This document shows, piece by piece, positions 41,333-47,042 of a stretch of 47,042 nucleotides of DNA (the stretch's first letter is position 1; each line of letters begins with the position of its first letter). Made by a program: the position numbers and the translations under genes. The stretch covers positions 1 to 47,042 of the forward strand of contig UQFC01000006.1 of NCBI GenBank assembly GCA_900540335.1, in the 5' to 3' direction. Origin of the DNA: an uncultured Clostridium sp. (GTDB lineage: Bacteria; Bacillota; Clostridia; Lachnospirales; Lachnospiraceae). The notes beneath the pieces are model-generated. The model saw nothing but the letters and a program-made list of their open reading frames with translations, made no database searches and was not told the origin of the DNA.

Positions 41333-44245
41333 CTACTGGTTCTGTCCCATCATCTGACAGAACTCCTCCATCGTCATCAGAACCTTTCTCGGCTTGGTTC
41401 CTTCCTCTTCGCCTACCACGCCTGCCTCTGCAAGCTGATCCATTATTCTTGCAGCCCTGTTAAAGCCTATCTTAAACATACGCTGCAGCATACCGATTGA
41501 CGCTTTTTCTTTTTCAATAATAAAGGCTCCCGCCTGTTCAAAATACTCGTCCCGGCCGTTTGAGCCGCCTGCTGCCGCTGCCGCAGGCGCCGCATTCATC
41601 TGCTGCTCCACCTCAGGATTGTAATCTGCCGTCATTCCCTGTTCTGTCAGGAAATCAACAACCTTCTGAACCTCCTGATCCGAAACAAAGGCTCCCTGCA
41701 CTCGCTGCGGCTTGGGGAAGCCTGCCGGATAAAACAGCATATCGCCCTTGCCTAACAGCTTCTCCGCTCCGTTCATATCAATGATTGTGCGGGAATCCAC
41801 ACCGGAGGACACGGAAAAGGCAATACGGGAAGGCACATTGGCCTTAATCAGACCTGTGATAACATTCACAGACGGACGCTGGGTTGCAATCACCAGATGG
41901 ATTCCTGCTGCACGGGCAAGCTGCGCCAGACGGCAGATCGCCTCCTCTACCTCGCCGGGAGCCACCATCATCAAGTCTGCCAGCTCGTCCACGATAATCA
42001 CAATCTGAGGCAGCTTTTTAGGCTTTTTCTCATCCTCAATATCCTGGATTCCCTCTACCTTTGCATTGTAGCCCTTCAAATCCCTGACATTATATTCCGC
42101 AAATTTTTTATATCGATCCGTCATCTCTGCCACTGCCCAGTTTAACGCGCCGGACGCCTTTTTCGGATCGGTTACCACAGGAATCAGCAGATGGGGAATT
42201 CCATTGTATACACTCAGCTCCACCACCTTGGGATCCACCATAATCAGCTTCACATCCTCCGGGCTGGATTTGTATATAATACTCATAATCAGCGTATTGA
42301 TGCATACGGATTTACCGGATCCGGTTGCACCTGCAATCAACAGATGGGGCATTTTCGCAATATCTGTAACCACCACCTGGCCGCCGATATCCTTTCCCAC
42401 AGCAAAAGCCAGACGGGAACCGTGATTTTTAAAATTGTCCGATTCCAGAAGCTCTCTTAAATAAACCGTATTATTTTCCTTGTTGGGCACCTCAATTCCC
42501 ACTGCCGATTTTCCGGGAATCGGCGCCTCAATCCGGATATCCGCCGCTGCAAGACTCAGCTTGATATCATCTGCCAGGCCTACAATCTTGCTGACCTTAA
42601 CTCCCTGCTCCGGATGAAGCTCGTACCGGGTCACAGAGGGACCGCAGCTGATATTGGTCACAGTCACACCTACTCCGAAATCCCGCAGAGTCTGCTGAAG
42701 CTTTACCGCCGTCTCCCTGTATTCCTGCTCGGAATGACCTCCGGCCGGACGGGCTCCCCGCTTGAGCAGGCTTACCGGAGGAAATACATATTCTTTTTTC
42801 GGTTTTTCCTCCTTCGCCTGGATCTGCTGCTGAACCGAAGCCTCCCCGGCCTCGACAGCCGCCTTTGTCTCCTGACGCCTGGACTCCAGCTTTTTCTGCA
42901 GAGCCTCTGTCTCTGTTTCAATCACCTTGCCTCCGGCGGTCACAACACGCTTTTCCTCCTCGGGAATAACAAAATCACTGCCGGACAAGGTTTTAACCAC
43001 CTGTCCCGGATCCTGCTCCTCCAAAGGCGCTGTCGCATCGTATGTAGCTGCCTCCACAGGCGTTTCTCTTGTCTCCGGCATGTAAATCTCCTCCGGCTGG
43101 AACAGATCCAGAGTCTTTGCCGGACTCTCTCCCGTCTCCCTGTCGGAAAATACATTTCCCGCCTCCTCAAACCGTCGGATTCCGTCTGCCGCAAGGCTCT
43201 GCGGAGAAGACTCTGTCATTTCCCCGTCCACATCAAAGGGAACCGTATCATCCTCATCCCGATATTCCGGCGGAAGGGAAATACTGCCTGTAAACACATC
43301 TGCTCCCGATGGAACAGACCGGGTTTTCTCTGCGTGAAGCGGACCAAAATCAGGCTGTTCTTCAGGACTTTCTGCCAGAGCGGGATCTCTGCGGCTGATG
43401 CCATCCGCATCTGCTGCAGGAGAATCCTCCCGGAAATCCTTCTCCGCCTGCGGAAGGCTCAGAGGTTCCTCCTCAAAGTCCTCATCTCCGCTTGCGTAGG
43501 CAGACAGGTCTGTGGAGCTTAAATTTACACCGGAAATCTGCTCTTCCCTGCGTCTTCTTCTCTCCTCCTGGCGCTCCGCATGAAGCTCCCGTCTCCGATC
43601 CATATCCTCCTTCGCGTACTGATAAGCTGCGTCACTGTGCTTTTTGACCGCCTTTACAAAAGAACGCTCTGTAATAATAACAGCGCAGATAATCATCAGA
43701 ACAGCCATAACAAGAAACGCGCCGATTGTTCCTAAAATTCCCTTCAGCAGCGCGCAAAGCAGACCTCCTGCCAAACCGCCGCCGAAACCGCTGCGGGCAG
43801 ACATGGTGTAATAGGCAAGGATGGATTTGCCCTCTTCCGGATCCTGTCCGAAAAAAAGCTGGGCAAAGCCGCAGAGAAGAAAAAATGCAGTTACCGCAGC
43901 CGCCAGCTTTCTGGCAGCTGCACGGCTTCCTCTGTTGGACATGGCAAAACAGGTTCCCACAAACAAAATAAGCGGAGCAATATATCCCGCCATTCCAAAT
44001 AATCCAAGCTGTACCCCGCGCAAAAAGTCACCTGCCACACCGCACAAATGAAAATTGCTTAAAAAAAGTAGCACTGCGGCCGCAAAAGACAGAAGAATCA
44101 TAACTTCCGCCCGAAGAAAGCCTGCCGGCTCTTCCTTGACAGGAACCAGATTTTTCCTCGGTCTTCCGGGCTTTCTTCCCGCTGTCTTTCCTGCTGCTGT
44201 CTTTCCTTTTACCGAATTGGTTGTTTTATTCTTCGATGATGCCAC
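41333..44245 (-). CDS. ftsK: DNA translocase FtsK/SpoIIIE
   Basis: FtsK/SpoIIIE pumps chromosome ends across the division or sporulation septum. The 970-residue protein has four or more membrane segments between about 45 and 190, an acidic low-complexity linker (about 220-500), the motor with Walker A GATGSGKS at 639-646 and IIVDELADLMM around 750, and a C-terminal gamma winged-helix domain (about 900-965) that reads KOPS/SRS sequences. The start is a GTG with AGGAGG 9 bases upstream. An ATG 8 codons earlier lies at the predicted transcription start and is unlikely. Adjacent tepA follows the Bacillus order tepA-spoIIIE. Confidence 0.96.
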   Translation of the reverse strand: MASSKNKTTNSVKGKTAAGKTAGRKPGRPRKNLVPVKEEPAGFLRAEVMILLSFAAAVLLFLSNFHLCGVAGDFLRGVQLGLFGMAGYIAPLILFVGTCFAMSNRGSRAAARKLAAAVTAFFLLCGFAQLFFGQDPEEGKSILAYYTMSARSGFGGGLAGGLLCALLKGILGTIGAFLVMAVLMIICAVIITERSFVKAVKKHSDAAYQYAKEDMDRRRELHAERQEERRRRREEQISGVNLSSTDLSAYASGDEDFEEEPLSLPQAEKDFREDSPAADADGISRRDPALAESPEEQPDFGPLHAEKTRSVPSGADVFTGSISLPPEYRDEDDTVPFDVDGEMTESSPQSLAADGIRRFEEAGNVFSDRETGESPAKTLDLFQPEEIYMPETRETPVEAATYDATAPLEEQDPGQVVKTLSGSDFVIPEEEKRVVTAGGKVIETETEALQKKLESRRQETKAAVEAGEASVQQQIQAKEEKPKKEYVFPPVSLLKRGARPAGGHSEQEYRETAVKLQQTLRDFGVGVTVTNISCGPSVTRYELHPEQGVKVSKIVGLADDIKLSLAAADIRIEAPIPGKSAVGIEVPNKENNTVYLRELLESDNFKNHGSRLAFAVGKDIGGQVVVTDIAKMPHLLIAGATGSGKSVCINTLIMSIIYKSSPEDVKLIMVDPKVVELSVYNGIPHLLIPVVTDPKKASGALNWAVAEMTDRYKKFAEYNVRDLKGYNAKVEGIQDIEDEKKPKKLPQIVIIVDELADLMMVAPGEVEEAICRLAQLARAAGIHLVIATQRPSVNVITGLIKANVPSRIAFSVSSGVDSRTIIDMNGAEKLLGKGDMLFYPAGFPKPQRVQGAFVSDQEVQKVVDFLTEQGMTADYNPEVEQQMNAAPAAAAAGGSNGRDEYFEQAGAFIIEKEKASIGMLQRMFKIGFNRAARIMDQLAEAGVVGEEEGTKPRKVLMTMEEFCQMMGQNQ

Positions 44246-44276
44246 AAATGTATGCCTCCTCTTTCCCATTGAGGAT

Positions 44277-44305
44277 AGTATACAAAAAAAATCAGGGAAT
44301 TGCAA
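44277..44305 (-). promoter_or_regulatory. promoter of the ftsK-fhs-mur run
   Basis: TTGCAA (44300-44305) and TATACT (44277-44282) are 17 bases apart on the minus strand. Transcription would begin near 44270, about 25 bases before the GTG of ftsK, with AGGAGG in between. It starts a run of about 15 genes with few gaps. Confidence 0.75.
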
Positions 44306-44318
44306 GCCCGTCATCTTC

Positions 44319-45059
44319 TCATACAGCCCGGCAGTCAATCATCTCATAGAGCCTGGCAAGGGCATCCCGGATTCCCCCTACCTGGTCAATCAGCCCCTGT
44401 TTCACCGCATCCTCTCCCACCAGCACCGTTCCCAGATCCCTGGTCAGCATCTCTGTATTCAGCATCAGCCGTTTCACCTGATCGTAGGCGATCCGGGAAT
44501 GGGAGCTGATAAAGCTTAAAATCCTGTCCTGGATCATATCGAAATACTCATAGGTCTGGGAGGCGCCGATAACGGTTCCGTTCATGCGCACCGGATGCAC
44601 CATCATCGTACCTGTGGGAACAATAAACGAATAGTCTGTAGAAACCGCCAGAGGAACACCGATGGAATGACTGCCGCCCAGCACCAGGGATACTGTAGGC
44701 ATACTCATAGAGGCAATCATTTCTGCAATGGCAAGACCTGCGTCCACGTCTCCGCCGGAGGTATTTAACAGCACCAGAAGGCCTTCTACGGAATCATCAT
44801 CCTCCAGCTGGGCCAGTTGGGGAAGCACATGATCGTACTTGGTCGCCTTGGAATTTCCGGAAAGATTTTCATGTCCCTCCACCTCCCCGATAATGGAAAG
44901 AAGATGGATTTTCCGCTTTCTCCGGTTTCCCTCCAGTGTCATCTGCCCGTAGTCCTCCAGCTTCTGATTCTCTTTTTCTTCTATTTCCTGTTCTTCCTTT
45001 CTGGCGCTGCCGTCCAGAATTTTCTTTTCTTTTTCCTTCCACTCACATCTGCTGCTCAT
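44319..45059 (-). CDS. ClpP-like serine protease TepA/YmfB
   Basis: TepA is a ClpP-class protease; in Bacillus the gene lies just before spoIIIE and has been linked to protein export. The 246-residue protein has a charged Glu/Lys-rich start and a ClpP fold with GGSHSIG holding the expected nucleophile Ser132 and MMVHPVR holding His155. The substrate-strand segment VLLNTSGGDVDAGLAIAEMIAS and a long C-terminal helix follow. AGGAG lies 8 bases before the chosen ATG. A longer frame runs into the folded citC leader on the other strand and is rejected. It is transcribed away from citC. Confidence 0.92.
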   Translation of the reverse strand: MSSRCEWKEKEKKILDGSARKEEQEIEEKENQKLEDYGQMTLEGNRRKRKIHLLSIIGEVEGHENLSGNSKATKYDHVLPQLAQLEDDDSVEGLLVLLNTSGGDVDAGLAIAEMIASMSMPTVSLVLGGSHSIGVPLAVSTDYSFIVPTGTMMVHPVRMNGTVIGASQTYEYFDMIQDRILSFISSHSRIAYDQVKRLMLNTEMLTRDLGTVLVGEDAVKQGLIDQVGGIRDALARLYEMIDCRAV

Positions 45060-45238
45060 AGTCTCATCTCCTGATTTTCTGATTGATATGTCCGTTTCCT
45101 TTTTCAGTCTTCCCACGGTTTCTGTTTTTATGTACAAATTTTGCGAATGTGTTTTCCGTACTGACACTTCCTCTCCATAAGTCCGATCACATACAGTCCA
45201 TAGGCAGGGAGGTATTCGCCTTTTTCCTTTTTTTGATG

Positions 45239-45244
45239 TATAAT
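45239..45244 (+). promoter_or_regulatory. -10 element upstream of the citC leader
   Basis: A perfect TATAAT lies on the plus strand, with no good -35 at 17-18 bases. Transcription would begin near 45251, four bases before the folded leader. The missing -35 suggests an activator or another sigma factor, or that the true promoter lies elsewhere. Confidence 0.45.
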
Positions 45245-45254
45245 ACCAATACAC

Positions 45255-45338
45255 GTTACTATTCAGGACGGCGGGAGTTCTCCGCTGCTTCCTGTTCGGC
45301 TTTGCCGGACAAGAAGATGCCCTGTCCTGAACAGTTAC
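45255..45338 (+). ncRNA. branched, strongly folded 5' leader of citC (candidate regulatory RNA or palindromic repeat)
   Basis: GTTACTATTCAGGAC (45255-45269) pairs with GTCCTGAACAGTTAC (45324-45338), 13 of 15 positions matching. Inside this stem are two hairpins: GCGG...CCGC at about 45271-45285, and a 13-position stem with a TTT loop (CTTCCTGTTCGGC with GCCGGACAAGAAG, one mismatch and one G-T) at 45288-45316. The result is a three-way junction that fills most of the leader. The AGGAGG ribosome site lies 13 bases after it. It could be a cis-acting control RNA. An equally fair alternative is a dispersed palindromic element, since its ends are complementary and fairly regular. It matches no riboswitch class I know. 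Confidence 0.55.
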
Positions 45339-45364
45339 CATTTATCACAGAGGAGGAAATCCCG

Positions 45365-46444
45365 ATGTCCGAATATATTCTCAGTCAAATCAAGCCCTCT
45401 GATCGCCGTGCATCCAGACAGATGGATGCTCTTTTGCAGCAGGAGGGAATCGAACGTGACAAAAATCTTGATTACAGTGTTGGCCTTTTTGATGAAGACT
45501 ACAACCTGGCCGCTGTCGGTTCGTGCTTTTCCAACACCCTGCGCTGCCTGGCCGTCTCGTCAGAACACCAGGGAGAAGGGCTTTTAAATCAGGTTTTATC
45601 CCACCTTATGGAATACCAGTACAACCGCGGCAACACCAGTCTCTTTCTTTATACCAAATGCAATACTGCCCGGTTTTTTGGGGATCTGGGCTTTTACGAA
45701 ATTGCCCGGGTGGATGGAAAGGTCGTATTTATGGAAAACAGAAAAACCGGCTTTGCCGATTATCTGAAAAAACTTCAGGCGGAAACCGGCCAGTCACAGG
45801 CTGCACAGGCAGCTGCCCTGCTTCCGGATCCGCGGACAGGCGCTGTTGTTATGAATGCAAACCCCTTTACCCTGGGCCACCGCCGGCTTGTGGAATACGC
45901 AGCCTCCCAAATGGATCTGCTCCATGTTTTTGTTGTATCTGAGGACGTCTCCCTGGTTCCCCTTTCTGTCCGGGAACAGCTGATACGGGAGGGAACTGCA
46001 GATCTGGGCAATCTGGTTTATCATCAGACCGGTCCCTATATGATTTCCAACGCAACCTTTCCTTCCTATTTCTTAAAGGACAATGATACTGTAATCCGCT
46101 CTCATGCCCGCCTGGATATTCAGGTTTTCCGGAAAATCGCCGGAGCTCTGAATATTTCCCGGCGCTTTGTCGGAGAAGAGCCCTTCAGCCAGGTGACAGG
46201 AATTTACAATCAGGTTATGAAGGAGGAACTGGAGGCTGCAGGAATTGCCTGCACTGTCATCCCCCGCAGAGAAGATTCCGACGGTCCTATCAGCGCATCC
46301 GGAGTCCGGGAGCTTCTCCGTGACGGAAACTGGGAAGCCTTGCAAAAAAAAGTACCGGAATCCACATTCCGATACTTTACTTCTGAAAAAGCGGCTCCTG
46401 TTCTGCAAAGGCTTCGGGAAGCCGGCGAGGTCCGCCACTATTAA
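45365..46444 (+). CDS. citC: [citrate (pro-3S)-lyase] ligase (CitC-like)
   Basis: CitC acetylates the prosthetic group of citrate lyase, switching it on. The 359-residue protein has a GNAT-like N-terminal half (GLFDEDYNLAAVGSCFSNT to NTARFFGDLGFYEIARVDG) and a nucleotidyltransferase half with the HxGH-type site as NPFTLGHRRLVEYA (166-179) and ISASGVRELL near the C-terminus. AGGAGG lies 8 bases before the ATG. No citD, citE or citF is in the window on either side. It is transcribed alone and ends within the stop codon of the MATE gene on the other strand. The family call is good, but the true partner may be elsewhere or the function may have changed. Confidence 0.85.
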   Translation: MSEYILSQIKPSDRRASRQMDALLQQEGIERDKNLDYSVGLFDEDYNLAAVGSCFSNTLRCLAVSSEHQGEGLLNQVLSHLMEYQYNRGNTSLFLYTKCNTARFFGDLGFYEIARVDGKVVFMENRKTGFADYLKKLQAETGQSQAAQAAALLPDPRTGAVVMNANPFTLGHRRLVEYAASQMDLLHVFVVSEDVSLVPLSVREQLIREGTADLGNLVYHQTGPYMISNATFPSYFLKDNDTVIRSHARLDIQVFRKIAGALNISRRFVGEEPFSQVTGIYNQVMKEELEAAGIACTVIPRREDSDGPISASGVRELLRDGNWEALQKKVPESTFRYFTSEKAAPVLQRLREAGEVRHY

Positions 46445-47042
46445 TCTATCTCCTGACCTTTCTCTGCAAATGCTCCTGCAGCGCTTTTCAGGAGTCCGAG
46501 AGAAATCACAATCGTCAGATAATCTGCCGCAGTCTGTGTATAATTAATACCGGGAAGTCCAAACCATGATTTCAGCAGATAAAGAAGAGGAATAAAGAAA
46601 AGCCCCTGACGGCATACTGACAAAAGTGCAGCCGGAAGGGGCCTGTTTATTGCCTGCATACTGTTAATAGACAAAAACAAAAGTCCCAGAACCGGCCCGG
46701 CCATCGAAACCGCTCTCAGCATCTGTGTTCCATACGCAATTACCTCTTCGTCGAGAATAAATGCCCCCATAACCTGGCGGCTGAATAAAATATAAAACAG
46801 ACTGAGTACAGTTCCGCAGCCTACAGTCAGCAGTCCGCTGAATTTCATAATAGATAAAAACCTCTTTTTTTCTCCTGCTCCAAAGCAGTATCCCAAAAGC
46901 GGCTGAATCCCGTTTGTAATTCCCATATGGATAAATACGATCAGCATATATGCCTTTGTCACAATTCCCATTGCTGCCAGCGGCTTGTCTCCATAAGAAA
47001 CCAGCGCATTATTCAGCAAAACTGTGGCCACACTCATCAGGG
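46441..47042 (-). CDS. MATE family efflux protein, N-terminus beyond window
   Basis: The frame is open to the right edge, so only the C-terminal 200 residues are seen. It has five or six hydrophobic segments and MATE-typical stretches: TKAYMLIVFIHMGITNGIQPLLGYCFGAGEKKR, of which GYCFGAGE is the conserved N(x)GA(x)-type motif, and MQAINRPLPAALLSVCRQ, and FIPLLYLL later. MATE proteins export drugs or metabolites against sodium or protons. The substrate cannot be read here. The stop codon overlaps the citC stop on the other strand. Confidence 0.88.
   Translation of the reverse strand, partial: LMSVATVLLNNALVSYGDKPLAAMGIVTKAYMLIVFIHMGITNGIQPLLGYCFGAGEKKRFLSIMKFSGLLTVGCGTVLSLFYILFSRQVMGAFILDEEVIAYGTQMLRAVSMAGPVLGLLFLSINSMQAINRPLPAALLSVCRQGLFFIPLLYLLKSWFGLPGINYTQTAADYLTIVISLGLLKSAAGAFAEKGQEID

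Noticed and set aside
45128..45235. Minus-strand frame of about 35 codons (containing GEYLPAYGLYVIGLMERK) between the citC leader and tepA
   Set aside because: Codon use looks plausible, but there is no ATG, GTG or TTG start near its beginning and no ribosome site. It could be a decayed small gene; not supported as a gene.
1..47042. CRISPR arrays, tRNA or rRNA genes, insertion sequences, phage or defence genes
   Set aside because: None seen. There are no regularly spaced direct repeats, no tRNA cloverleaf was noticed in the gaps, and no transposase or integrase frames are present.

Overview
The window looks like chromosomal DNA of a spore-forming Lachnospiraceae-type clostridium (Firmicutes). 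The evidence is gene content and order: a YtfJ/GerW spore protein gene beside its DUF2953 partner, TepA next to FtsK/SpoIIIE, an unlinked L28-Asp23-DAK2-RecG group, strong AGGAGG ribosome binding sites, many ATGA overlaps and a T-box leader. Most of it is core housekeeping DNA. Nearly every gene is on the minus strand, so transcription runs right to left.

Layout from left to right. (1) 1-4400 is an exopolysaccharide/capsule control operon, transcribed leftward from a good sigma-A promoter near 4.4 kb: PHP-type tyrosine phosphatase, chain-length determinant, BY-kinase, LytR-CpsA-Psr protein, then a secreted protein cut by the window edge. (2) 4.4-5.3 kb is a gene-poor stretch with a complete T-box leader, promoter and terminator but no recognisable amino-acid gene behind it. 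(3) 5.4-9.5 kb holds recG, a FakA/YloV-like kinase and an Asp23 protein. (4) 9.7-11.5 kb is a secreted 5'-nucleotidase gene with a LysM domain, broken by one in-frame TAA. (5) rpmB is on the plus strand. (6) 12.0-20.4 kb is a leftward operon: yicC, gmk, rpoZ, rimO, pgsA, cinA, two unrecognised genes, DUF2953, ytfJ and a 45-residue membrane protein too small for most gene callers. (7) rqcH is on the plus strand and diverges from yicC. (8) 22.5-24.6 kb holds serS and an ECF transporter S component. (9) 24.7-44.3 kb is a long leftward run: ftsK, fhs, murE, murF, priA, def, fmt, yugP, rsmB, rlmN, prpC, prkC, rsgA, rpe, thiN. (10) tepA, then a plus-strand citC-like gene preceded by a strongly folded leader, and finally a MATE transporter fragment at the right edge.

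The long operon joins envelope growth (MurE, MurF, PASTA kinase PrkC with phosphatase PrpC) to translation start and ribosome maturation (Def, Fmt, RsmB, RlmN, RsgA) and one-carbon supply (Fhs makes 10-formyl-THF, which Fmt uses). The yicC operon joins nucleotide supply, transcription, ribosome modification and phosphatidylglycerol synthesis to a sporulation-linked tail.

The points most worth a second look are the T-box without a target gene, the branched leader of citC, the nonsense-interrupted nucleotidase, the tandem Tyr-Gly-Lys tail of the BY-kinase, the 45-residue membrane protein with its unrecognised operon partners, and the back-to-back yicC/rqcH promoters. I see no clear phage, defence system, CRISPR array, rRNA or tRNA. 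All calls come from reading the sequence; no database search was run.
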